Source: Lishizhenia tianjinensis | GTDB lineage: Bacteria > Bacteroidota > Bacteroidia > Flavobacteriales_D > Crocinitomicaceae | Assembly: GCA_943330745.2 (NCBI GenBank) | Contig: CALQIX020000020.1 | Location: 1 to 64,000 of the forward strand | Length of the DNA stretch: 64,000 nucleotides | Direction of reading: 5' to 3' | In this document: positions 45,439 to 53,359 of the stretch, one piece after another | Position numbering within the stretch: position 1 is the stretch's first letter | Layout of the letters: each line of letters begins with the position of its first letter | Notes under the pieces: generated by a model | What the model was told of the DNA's origin: nothing | Database searches by the model: none | Seen by the model: the letters and a program-made list of their open reading frames with translations, nothing else | Translations under genes and position numbers: made by a program

Positions 45439-46896
45439 ATGAAAAAACTTATACTAAGCGCAGCGATTCTTGCTGGATTTGGGTCGTTTCAAGCTCAAAC
45501 TCCTGTAGGAACAGTTGTAAACAATTTCACATTGACTGATATCAATGGAACTTCTCATGATTTATTTTCCTACCTAGATGCAGGAAAAATGGTGGTTATT
45601 GATGTTTCTGCAACGTGGTGTGGACCATGTTGGAACTACCACAATACAGGTGCTTTAAATGACTTCTATTTGGCACATGGTCCAGCGGGAGCAAATGATG
45701 CAATGGTTTTCTTTGTTGAAGGAGATGCAACAACAACTTCTGCTGATTTGAACGGAACTGGCGCAAATACTCAAGGAAATTGGGTTGCAGGTGAAGCTAT
45801 GCCTATAATTGATTTGGCTACAGCGGCATCATTTGAAAACTCAGGATTGGATATAGCATACTTTCCTGTAATGTATGTAATTTGTCCAAATAGAGTTGTT
45901 CTTCAATCTGGTGTTGCTGGTGCGATTGGTACTTTAGCTAACTTAAATAGTTATGTTGGAGATTGTCCTGCTCCTGCTTCTCAAGCAGTTGATGTTTCTG
46001 CATTATCTTACAAAGGAGAATTAATTCATTGTGAAGGTTCATATACTCCGAAAGTACAAATTCAAAACAACGGTACTTCAGCATTAACATCTGCAACGAT
46101 TACCGTTACACAAGGTGGTAACACTGTTTCAACGGGAACTTATTCAGGAAGCTTAGCTACTTATGGAGTTGCTACAGTTAATTGTACTGCTATAGCAAAC
46201 TTTACTGGTGGTGCTCTTGCAGTAACAGTAACAACAAATGGTGACGCTTCTGCAACAAATAACAACCTTAACATCACAGTTGCTGGGGCTTCAAATGCTG
46301 TATCTCAATTGGTATATGTTAACATTACGACTGATGCCTACGGAACTGAGACTACGTGGAAATTGAAAAACAGTGCTGGCACAGTTGTTTCTCAAGGAGG
46401 TCCTTGGACTGATTTAACTGCGGCTGGTCAAACAGTACAAACACCTGTTGCTGCAACATTAAATCCTTCACAATGTTATACATTTGAGATTTACGATTCA
46501 TTTGGAGATGGTATTTGCTGTTCATATGGTAACGGAGCTTACTCTGTAACTGATGCAAATGGAACAGTTTTAGTTTCTGGTAGTGAATTTACTGACTTGG
46601 CAAAAGGAGTATTCAAAACAGGAGTAGCTTCTGTGGATGAGTTAAATACAATTGCAATGAATGTTTATCCTAACCCAGCAACTGATGCAGTTAATGTATC
46701 TTTTGAAGCTGCTAATACGGATTATTCAATTTCTTTAATGGATTTACAAGGTCGTGTTGTTACTTCTCAAGAATTAACTAACGCAGCTGGAACTCAATTA
46801 ATTTCTTTCGCTACAACATCTGTTGCTAAAGGAAGCTATATTGTTTCTATCAAATCAAACGGAATGGTTACTACAGCAAATGTAGTTATCAAATAA
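45439..46896 (+). CDS. T9SS-secreted redoxin-domain protein
   Basis: 485 residues from the chosen ATG, which gives a clean signal peptide ending in FQAQ. A TlpA/redoxin-like domain follows (about 21-190) with a C61-GP-C64 motif in SATWCGPCWNYH. A middle adhesion-like beta region (about 215-400) includes NNGTSALTSATITV and the EIYDSFGDGICCSYG type found in secreted proteins. The last about 70 residues form a T9SS sorting domain (VYPNPATDAVNV, GSYIVSI). A surface or extracellular thiol function is likely. A frame extension upstream to 45295 overlaps the sirtuin and is rejected. Confidence 0.88.
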   Translation: MKKLILSAAILAGFGSFQAQTPVGTVVNNFTLTDINGTSHDLFSYLDAGKMVVIDVSATWCGPCWNYHNTGALNDFYLAHGPAGANDAMVFFVEGDATTTSADLNGTGANTQGNWVAGEAMPIIDLATAASFENSGLDIAYFPVMYVICPNRVVLQSGVAGAIGTLANLNSYVGDCPAPASQAVDVSALSYKGELIHCEGSYTPKVQIQNNGTSALTSATITVTQGGNTVSTGTYSGSLATYGVATVNCTAIANFTGGALAVTVTTNGDASATNNNLNITVAGASNAVSQLVYVNITTDAYGTETTWKLKNSAGTVVSQGGPWTDLTAAGQTVQTPVAATLNPSQCYTFEIYDSFGDGICCSYGNGAYSVTDANGTVLVSGSEFTDLAKGVFKTGVASVDELNTIAMNVYPNPATDAVNVSFEAANTDYSISLMDLQGRVVTSQELTNAAGTQLISFATTSVAKGSYIVSIKSNGMVTTANVVIK

Positions 46897-46914
46897 TTGA
46901 TAAACCTTTTTTAA

Positions 46915-46945
46915 GAACGCCTTCGGAAACGGAGGCGTTTTTTTA
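46915..46945. terminator. intrinsic terminator shared by convergent genes
   Basis: AACGCCtTCGG-AAA-CGGAgGCGTT followed by a run of seven T on the plus strand. It lies between the redoxin gene and the stop of the alkB-like gene on the other strand. On the minus strand it has only a weak T run. Confidence 0.82.
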
Positions 46946-47548
46946 TGTCAAAATTTTACGGAATGTTAAGTTTATCCGAGGTAAATCGACTGTTTTATCT
47001 TTTGGCAATTGATGTTTCCAAAAGAGTTGACTGCCTTGTAACATACATAACAAACTACCATGTTCTAAGGTGAGTTTTATGCGTTTTTTTGAATGGATAT
47101 GTTGCATTTCAAAAATTCGCTCGGCACCTAAACTCACAGAAGCTATTAAGGGATCGCTTCCCAATTCTTTTTCATTATCTGCATGCCAACCATTACTATC
47201 TTGGCCATCGCGATAAAGATTCACTAGGATTGCATTAAAATCTAAATGAGAAACACTCTCAACGCGCATTTTCAATTCTTTTAGTTCCTCAGTTATTCGC
47301 TGAGTACTCAACTGTTGTCCTGAATAAGAATAGGATAAATTTCCGTCAGCAAAAAATGCTTCCAACCGAGGCTTCTTAAATGTTTTTCCGAAAAGCTTGA
47401 TTTCACCTGATTGAAATGAAATAGTAGAGTTGAGATGTTCGAACCAAAAATCAGCCTCGTTATTATCTAAAAATTGAGGGAAATAAAGTAAAATTGTATC
47501 TTCTAATTCTAATTTTTGAAATTCACCTTCAAAAAGACTATTTCCCAC
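46943..47548 (-). CDS. alkB: AlkB-like Fe(II)/2-oxoglutarate-dependent dioxygenase
   Basis: A 201-residue DNA/RNA dealkylase. Visible residues are the iron ligands H and D in [12 protein letters not shown], a later His in FWKHQLPK, and the 2-oxoglutarate-binding Arg in [23 protein letters not shown] is the typical AlkB core. The start is GTG and overlaps the end of folD by 11 bp, so it is translated with the serine/one-carbon operon. It probably removes methyl groups from damaged bases; RNA targets are also possible. Confidence 0.9.
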   Translation of the reverse strand: MGNSLFEGEFQKLELEDTILLYFPQFLDNNEADFWFEHLNSTISFQSGEIKLFGKTFKKPRLEAFFADGNLSYSYSGQQLSTQRITEELKELKMRVESVSHLDFNAILVNLYRDGQDSNGWHADNEKELGSDPLIASVSLGAERIFEMQHIHSKKRIKLTLEHGSLLCMLQGSQLFWKHQLPKDKTVDLPRINLTFRKILT

Positions 47549-48416
47549 GTAGTTCGAGCGCTTTTAACGTGTTAATCATTAATGAGGCAATTGTCATTGG
47601 ACCCACACCTCCAGGCACAGGTGTAATGAAGGAGCATTTTTCTGAAACCTCATCGAATTTAACATCACCACGTAATTTCCAACCACGTGAACGCGAAGCA
47701 TCAGTAACCCGTGTTGTTCCAACATCAATAACAACCGCGCCATCTTTCACCATCTCTCCTGTTATAAATTCGGGTTTGCCTACGGCGGAAATTAAGATAT
47801 CAGCTTTTTTACAAATCTCCTTTAAGTTGTTTGTTTTTGAGTGAGCCAAGGTAACCGTGCAATTTCCTGGATCCGAATTTCTACCCAATAAAATACTTAA
47901 TGGAGTTCCAACAATATTACTTCTGCCAACAACCACACAGTTTTTACCTTCTGTATCAATATTATTTCGTTTGAGTAATTCCAAAATCCCAGCAGGAGTA
48001 GCGGGTAAAAATCCTGGTAAATTCAATACCATTTTACCTAAATTTACTGGGTGAAAACCATCCACATCCTTTGCTGGATCTATTGCTAAAGTAACTTTTA
48101 ATTCATCAATATGTTGAGGTAAAGGTAATTGAACGATAAAACCATCAATACTTTTATCTTCATTTAGCGTTTTAATTTTATTCATCAATACTTCCTCAGA
48201 TACAGACTCATCGTATTGTATCAAGGTACTTTCAAAACCAATTTGGTTGCATGCTTTTACTTTTGCATTAACATATGTCATGGAACCACCATCATTTCCA
48301 ACTAAAATAGCCGCCAAATGGGGTATTTTCTTTCCTTCTTTTTTCCTAAGTTTTACGGCTTCTGCTAATTCTTTGCGAATCGCATCTGCCGTCGCTTTAC
48401 CATCAAGTAATTGCAT
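47538..48416 (-). CDS. folD: bifunctional methylenetetrahydrofolate dehydrogenase/cyclohydrolase FolD
   Basis: 292 residues from the chosen ATG. It interconverts methylene-, methenyl- and formyl-tetrahydrofolate. Key stretches are [21 protein letters not shown] (catalytic Lys and Tyr), [28 protein letters not shown] and [15 protein letters not shown] at 48434 could start earlier, but the ATG at 48416 follows the serA stop by 1 nt and fits the family start MQLLDGK. It provides one-carbon units next to serine synthesis. Confidence 0.95.
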   Translation of the reverse strand: MQLLDGKATADAIRKELAEAVKLRKKEGKKIPHLAAILVGNDGGSMTYVNAKVKACNQIGFESTLIQYDESVSEEVLMNKIKTLNEDKSIDGFIVQLPLPQHIDELKVTLAIDPAKDVDGFHPVNLGKMVLNLPGFLPATPAGILELLKRNNIDTEGKNCVVVGRSNIVGTPLSILLGRNSDPGNCTVTLAHSKTNNLKEICKKADILISAVGKPEFITGEMVKDGAVVIDVGTTRVTDASRSRGWKLRGDVKFDEVSEKCSFITPVPGGVGPMTIASLMINTLKALELRGK

Positions 48417-48417
48417 A

Positions 48418-49377
48418 TTAGTTTTGTCTACCAAATTCTGAAATTATTAATTCTGCCAATTCTTCCCCAATACGATCTTGTGCTTCGATAGTAGCAGCAC
48501 CAATATGAGGAGTTACCGCAATTTTTGAATGACTCAATAGATCTTTTCGAGGGGTTGGTTCATTTTCAAAAACATCAAGTGCAGCATAAGCAACATTACC
48601 TGTTTCTAAAGCCTCAATTAAATCTGATTCATTTACAACTCCACCCCTAGCCGCATTGACAATACGCACTCCCTTTTTCATTAATTGAAACTCATGTGAC
48701 CCCAATACAGCACTGCCATCAGCTTGTTTTGGAACATGAATAGAAATATAATCCATTTTCGATAATTCAGACGCTAAATCGCTAGTTGGTGTGATAGAAA
48801 CATTCACTTTTTGTGATGTCCCTATAGGAACTTGTACTTCTACCGTATTGGTAAATTGATCTATTGCAATTACGTTCATTCCCGTCCCTAAAGCATAAGA
48901 TGCTAAGCTTTGTCCAATCCGTCCAAAACCAATAATCCCTAAAGTTTTTCCACGAAGCTCTACTCCTTTCGCAAATTTTTGCTTCAATTCAGAAAAATCA
49001 CCTGTCTCCAAATTTTTGTAGGAATCATTTAAAAACCGAGATGTTGCAAAAAGATGTCCCATGACCAATTCAGCAACGGATTGAGAGGATGATGCAGGGG
49101 TATTTATTACTTTCAACCCTTTTTCTCGAGCATAAGCGACATCGATATTATCCATTCCAACACCACCGCGACCGATCAATTTTAATGAAGGACATTGATC
49201 AATTAATTCTTTTCGAGCCGTTGTTGCACTTCGAACTAATAAAACAGGAATTTGTTCAGCCTGAATATAAGAAGCCAGTTCCTCTTGATTTACTTTATTG
49301 GTGATTACCGTAAATCCAGCATTCTCTAATAGATTTTCACCCAAATTAGAAATACCATCGTTCGCTAAAATTTTCAT
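48418..49377 (-). CDS. serA: D-3-phosphoglycerate dehydrogenase, short form
   Basis: A 319-residue NAD-dependent 2-hydroxyacid dehydrogenase. [13 protein letters not shown] is the Rossmann signature, and [24 protein letters not shown] and TPHIGAAT are family motifs with the catalytic Arg/Glu/His set. It lacks the C-terminal ACT domain of long SerA proteins. It lies 11 bp after serC, which supports its role in converting 3-phosphoglycerate to 3-phosphohydroxypyruvate. Confidence 0.9.
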   Translation of the reverse strand: MKILANDGISNLGENLLENAGFTVITNKVNQEELASYIQAEQIPVLLVRSATTARKELIDQCPSLKLIGRGGVGMDNIDVAYAREKGLKVINTPASSSQSVAELVMGHLFATSRFLNDSYKNLETGDFSELKQKFAKGVELRGKTLGIIGFGRIGQSLASYALGTGMNVIAIDQFTNTVEVQVPIGTSQKVNVSITPTSDLASELSKMDYISIHVPKQADGSAVLGSHEFQLMKKGVRIVNAARGGVVNESDLIEALETGNVAYAALDVFENEPTPRKDLLSHSKIAVTPHIGAATIEAQDRIGEELAELIISEFGRQN

Positions 49378-49388
49378 ATCTAAATTTT

Positions 49389-50453
49389 TTATCCTTTGCG
49401 GGAAAACTCACTCATTACATCCACTAATACCTGAACGCTTTCAATTGGCAACGCGTTATACATGGATGCTCGATAACCCCCTACGGAGCGATGACCAGGC
49501 AATCCTACAATTCCTGCATCTTTCCACAAAGCGTCAAATTCTGCTGAGCGCGATTCGTCATTCAAAAGAAAAGTTACATTCATATTTGATCGGTCTTCGC
49601 TTTGAACTGCACCTCTAAACGCATCATTAGAATCAATTTCGTTGTACAACAAATTTGCCTTAGCATTATTCTTAGATTCCATTGCTTTTACTCCACCCGT
49701 TGATAATAGATCACGTAAGTTTAACATTGCCACATAAATAGCAAACACTGGAGGTGTATTCAGCATGGATTCTTTTTCCACTTGTTGCTTTAAATCAAGG
49801 TATGTTGGCATGAATGGAGAAGTTGACTTACCCAACACCTCATCTTTTACGATATATAATGTGGCTCCTGCTGGACCTAAATTCTTTTGAGCTCCCGCAT
49901 AAATCAAATCAAAATCAGCGACATTAATTTCTTTTGAAAATATATCTGAAGACATATCGCAAATCAAGGGCAAGTCCGTTTTAGGGAACTCCTTGAATTG
50001 TGTTCCGTAAATAGTATTATTTGAGGTAAAATGAATGTAATCAACATCCGTTGGTACTTGATAGTTTTTTGGGATGTAGGTAAAACCTTTATCTTCAGAT
50101 GACGCAAATACATTGACGTCCACACCCACTTTTTTCGCTTCCTTTATTGCACCAGTAGCCCAAGTACCCGTATTGATATACCCAGCTTTTTTAGTTTCAC
50201 GCATCATATTTAGCGCTGCAATAGTAAAACCAAGTGTTGCTCCTCCTTGTAAAAAGGCAATTGAATAGCCGGAAGGTACATTTAGTGCTTTTTTCACCAA
50301 ATCTATGGCTTCATCCATTACGGCAACAAAATCTTTGTGTCTGTGAGAAACTTCCAAAATAGAAAGTCCATTAAAATCAAGAACAGCTGATGCAGCTTGC
50401 TCGAAAACACCATGAGGTAAAATACATGGTCCAGCGCCAAAATTATGTTTCAT
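49389..50453 (-). CDS. serC: phosphoserine aminotransferase SerC
   Basis: A 354-residue PLP enzyme. MKHNFGAGPCILP is the typical start. FLQGGATLGF, NTGTWATGA, CDMSSDIFSKEI and AGAQKNLGPAG (PLP Lys) are conserved, and GLPGHRSVGGYRASMYN is the C-terminal signature. It makes phosphoserine from phosphohydroxypyruvate and glutamate. It is the first gene of serC-serA-folD-alkB. Confidence 0.96.
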   Translation of the reverse strand: MKHNFGAGPCILPHGVFEQAASAVLDFNGLSILEVSHRHKDFVAVMDEAIDLVKKALNVPSGYSIAFLQGGATLGFTIAALNMMRETKKAGYINTGTWATGAIKEAKKVGVDVNVFASSEDKGFTYIPKNYQVPTDVDYIHFTSNNTIYGTQFKEFPKTDLPLICDMSSDIFSKEINVADFDLIYAGAQKNLGPAGATLYIVKDEVLGKSTSPFMPTYLDLKQQVEKESMLNTPPVFAIYVAMLNLRDLLSTGGVKAMESKNNAKANLLYNEIDSNDAFRGAVQSEDRSNMNVTFLLNDESRSAEFDALWKDAGIVGLPGHRSVGGYRASMYNALPIESVQVLVDVMSEFSRKG

Positions 50454-50540
50454 ATTTTCATTTTAATATCGATTAAACAATTTTGCAAATCAAGGATTCA
50501 AACAGTAATATATATGTATAAAAAACGCTAAAACATTCAA

Positions 50541-50567
50541 AAAAAAAGCCCGAAAATCGGGCCTTAA
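50541..50567 (-). terminator. intrinsic terminator of the bTHX gene
   Basis: On the minus strand AAGGCCCGA-TTT-TCGGGCTT is followed by a T run, starting a few nt after the stop codon. Confidence 0.85.
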
Positions 50568-50568
50568 A

Positions 50569-50778
50569 TTATTCTTTTGTTTTTTTAGTAGTTGTCTTTT
50601 TGGTTGCCGCCGATGTGGTAGCTTTTTTTTCAGCTTTTACGGCCACTGGTTTTGTTACTTTTACCGGCTTTTCCTTTTTAGCAATAACTACAACTTTTTC
50701 TTCATTTCTCTTTCTAGAAATACCATAGGAACCCATTGCACGTTTCCCTTTTGCTGTTTTTTTATCTCCTCTACCCAT
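50569..50778 (-). CDS. 30S ribosomal protein bTHX-like with long basic tail
   Basis: A 69-residue basic protein. The first about 25 residues (MGRGDKKTAKGKRAMGSYGISR) match the Thx peptide of the small ribosomal subunit, which fills a cavity in 16S rRNA. The rest is a Lys/Ala/Thr-rich low-complexity tail ending in TTTKKTTTKKTKE-like repeats, longer than the usual short Thx. The gene has its own -7 element (TAACTTTG) and a strong terminator, so it is a single-gene unit. Confidence 0.8.
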   Translation of the reverse strand: MGRGDKKTAKGKRAMGSYGISRKRNEEKVVVIAKKEKPVKVTKPVAVKAEKKATTSAATKKTTTKKTKE

Positions 50779-50798
50779 TTAATTTTCAATTTATGATA

Positions 50799-50806
50799 CA
50801 AAGTTA
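50799..50806 (-). promoter_or_regulatory. -7 promoter element for the bTHX gene
   Basis: TAACTTTG on the minus strand matches TAnnTTTG, 20 nt before the ATG. No clear TTG is present at the expected distance. Confidence 0.4.
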
Positions 50807-50842
50807 ATATTCTTTTTCTTTCGATTGTCGTTCTTGTGAAAT

Positions 50843-51322
50843 CTATTTTAATTTAGTTAAATGTCCTTCAAAAACACATTTATCATTTAATTTATCTTTT
50901 TTGGAAGAAGTTCTTTCAGCAATGGCAACTTTACCTTCACTAAAAAACATGGAAATTTCAACTTCAACTTTATTTATTGTGTCTCTTGACATAAAATTTA
51001 GTTCCGTCTCACTGTAAAATTCCTCTTTAGATGCTGTTCCTGAATACCGTCTAATACACCCTTTACTTATTTGAAAAACAAAATCGATTTTTGAAGAATC
51101 CTTTTCAGCAAGTTTTATACTTGCCGAAAAACCACTTTTATTCCCATAATTCCCGATAATATCACTTAGCTTTAATTTACAAACCGGAGTTACCGTGTCT
51201 TGAACGGGAGCTTTCGTCTTAATCGATTTTTTAGAGCTAACCTTGGTTGCGTCATCCTTTCCTGCGCAAGATTGAAATAGCACGAATAAGGATAGTATCA
51301 ATATTGATATAATTGTTTTCAT
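50843..51322 (-). CDS. hypothetical lipoprotein
   Basis: A 159-residue protein with a lipoprotein signal (ISILILSLFVLFQSC, Cys 19). A Lys/Ser-rich linker precedes a small soluble domain with CKLSD and KGCIRRYSG and ends in CVFEGHLTKLK. The three Cys may form disulfides or metal contacts. No family is recognised. A minus-strand TAATTTTG element (51350-51343) lies 20 nt before the ATG. Confidence 0.6.
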   Translation of the reverse strand: MKTIISILILSLFVLFQSCAGKDDATKVSSKKSIKTKAPVQDTVTPVCKLKLSDIIGNYGNKSGFSASIKLAEKDSSKIDFVFQISKGCIRRYSGTASKEEFYSETELNFMSRDTINKVEVEISMFFSEGKVAIAERTSSKKDKLNDKCVFEGHLTKLK

Positions 51323-51347
51323 TTTTCACGTTTTATTGTCCGCAAAA

Positions 51348-52049
51348 TTACAACATTTTCTCTAAATACCTTCTTTTAATCTCATTTTCAATTAGTTCGC
51401 TACTTTTAATATGATTACGACACCAAGATAGTTGTGTTTTTAATCGTTCCTCATTCGATAATTTCCAATTAACCAAAGATTTCTCAAGACGATTTCTCAT
51501 TTCATTAAGAATAATAGCAACGGAAACGGAAACATTTAAACTTTCTGCAAATCCATACATTGGTATACGAACTAAATAATCAGCTTGTTCAATAGCAGCT
51601 TGGGTCACACCCTTTTTCTCTGCTCCAAAAACAAATGCCAATGGCTCTTCAATTGGAAGATTAAAAATATCATACTCAATCGCATGTGGACTAGTGGCAA
51701 CAATTTTATAACCACGATTTTTAATCTGCTGAAAAATTTCTTCCGAAGACAATCCTTCCGAATAGTGATGTTCAAGTGTCACCCATTGATTGGAACCACG
51801 TGCAATTCCTTCATGTACTTGATAGGTATTTCTAGACTCGATTAAATGCAAGGTCTGAATCCCAAAAGAATCGCATGACCGAATAATAGCTGAAGCATTA
51901 TGTTCTTGATAAATATCTTCCGAAATCACTGTGATATGATTTGTTCGCTGATCTATAATTTGTCCAAACAACTTTATTCTATCTGGTGTGAGTATTTCAA
52001 AAAACTCATTTAATAGGTATTCATCTAGAATTTGTTGATCATTTGTCAT
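51348..52049 (-). CDS. tRNA 2'-O-methyltransferase TrmH-like (SpoU family)
   Basis: 233 residues from the chosen ATG. The SPOUT knot motifs are visible: HNASAIIRSCDSFGI (Arg/Asn motif 1), LAFVFGAEKKGV (motif 2) and IPMYGFAESLNVSVSVAIILNEM (motif 3, SAM binding). The C-terminal region is basic. TrmH methylates the 2'-OH of G18 in tRNA; the closest substrate choice is inference. The frame extends upstream to 52085, but the ATG at 52049 is favoured and overlaps the end of the TPR gene by 11 bp. Confidence 0.88.
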   Translation of the reverse strand: MTNDQQILDEYLLNEFFEILTPDRIKLFGQIIDQRTNHITVISEDIYQEHNASAIIRSCDSFGIQTLHLIESRNTYQVHEGIARGSNQWVTLEHHYSEGLSSEEIFQQIKNRGYKIVATSPHAIEYDIFNLPIEEPLAFVFGAEKKGVTQAAIEQADYLVRIPMYGFAESLNVSVSVAIILNEMRNRLEKSLVNWKLSNEERLKTQLSWCRNHIKSSELIENEIKRRYLEKML

Positions 52050-53295
52050 AGCGTTTCGAGAAAATTGAAATTTTATTAAACCCAAAGAAATAATTTAATA
52101 GGATAATGGATAATAGAATTGCTCCTGCTCCAACTAATATGCCTGTCCAAAAATAATTCGGAGGTGATTGAGCTAATACATTTGACTTTTGAATAGCAAA
52201 AGAGTCAACCAAACTTTCATTTTCTTCTTGATTTTTCAAAAGAATTTCTTGTTTTTTTTCGTTCAAGTCGAGAAATAATCGATAATATTCAATTTCCTTA
52301 TCCTTGTTTTTTACTTCTTTCTGAATTTCAACTAAAAATTCCAAAAAATCAACTTGATCTGAGGTAAACCCATCTGATTCAGCTTTTTTCAACCCTTGTT
52401 TAAATAGTTGTTCAGCCACTAAAAAATCATTTTGCATATATGCCAGAGAACCTAGATTGTAATAGGATTCAATAATTCCTTTTCGATGATTAATTTTTTT
52501 TCGCAATTCTAATGCCTTTTGAAAATAATCTAGGGCTTGTTTAAACTCACCCAAAGTGGCAAAATAAGAACCTAAGTTGTTCATTGCTTGAGCCTTAAAA
52601 AATAAATTATCCGTTTTCCCCAAGCAAGCAATACTTTTATCTAAAAACTCTCTTGCCAAGGGTAAATTTTTTCGTTCCAAAGCCAAATCACTCAAAAATC
52701 CATAAGCATTTGACACCGATTCATTTTTTTTTCTTTTAATTGCCTCATTTAGGTAATGACGAGCTATTCCTCTCGCTTTATCTTTTAAATTAAGTCTATC
52801 ATATGCTTTCGCTAAATTCAACTCAGCCATGAAAAAATGAGTAGGATCATTGGATTCTTTGCCTACTTTTAATGATGATTCGAAGTATAATTTAGCACTT
52901 GCGAAATCCCCTTCCATGTAAAATGCTATCCCAAGTTCGTTCAATTCTTCCGTTTCACTTTCTTTATCTCCCATTTTTTGATGATAAAATAGTGCTTCTT
53001 TTAATTGAATTTTACCGCGTTGGATTTCCCCAGACCGAACCCAATAACATCCTAAAATGCGTTTCGAAAAAAAAGTCAAATCTAGGAAAGAATTTTGCGG
53101 GTCAAATTCCTGAATTTCTAATGCAAGTACCTTAAGTGAATCGACATCAGTTCTCAGGTAATTTTGCCATAATAAATGACTTATTTGTAATTTCTGAAAG
53201 GGATTATTCGTTTTTTTAAACTCAGTAAAATTTTGACTTTGCGCAAAGAAACAAGCCAAAGTTGAAAGAATCAGTAATATACGGTTCAATCGCAT
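52039..53295 (-). CDS. tetratricopeptide-repeat protein with C-terminal membrane helix
   Basis: A 418-residue protein. A signal peptide (RILLILSTLACFFAQS) is followed by about seven TPR units (for example ELNELGIAFYMEGDFASAKLYFESSL, AMNNLGSYFATLGEFKQALDYF, SYYNLGSLAYMQNDFLVAEQLF). A Glu/Gln-rich coil and a membrane helix near 382-402 (FWTGILVGAGAILLSIILLN) complete it. It resembles the sensor half of TPR-type Bacteroidota regulators, but no kinase or HTH domain follows. It probably acts as a periplasmic scaffold. Confidence 0.8.
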   Translation of the reverse strand: MRLNRILLILSTLACFFAQSQNFTEFKKTNNPFQKLQISHLLWQNYLRTDVDSLKVLALEIQEFDPQNSFLDLTFFSKRILGCYWVRSGEIQRGKIQLKEALFYHQKMGDKESETEELNELGIAFYMEGDFASAKLYFESSLKVGKESNDPTHFFMAELNLAKAYDRLNLKDKARGIARHYLNEAIKRKKNESVSNAYGFLSDLALERKNLPLAREFLDKSIACLGKTDNLFFKAQAMNNLGSYFATLGEFKQALDYFQKALELRKKINHRKGIIESYYNLGSLAYMQNDFLVAEQLFKQGLKKAESDGFTSDQVDFLEFLVEIQKEVKNKDKEIEYYRLFLDLNEKKQEILLKNQEENESLVDSFAIQKSNVLAQSPPNYFWTGILVGAGAILLSIILLNYFFGFNKISIFSKRYDK

Positions 53296-53347
53296 TGCAT
53301 AAAGATAATAAAATCAATAAAAAAAACTATTTGTGGGTTGATGTGTT

Positions 53348-53355
53348 TATTTTTG
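53348..53355 (+). promoter_or_regulatory. -7 promoter element for uvrA
   Basis: TATTTTTG is an exact TAnnTTTG match. It is followed by 4 nt and then the GTG start of uvrA, the same geometry as at hemN. The transcript would be leaderless or nearly so. Confidence 0.42.
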
Positions 53356-53359
53356 TAAG

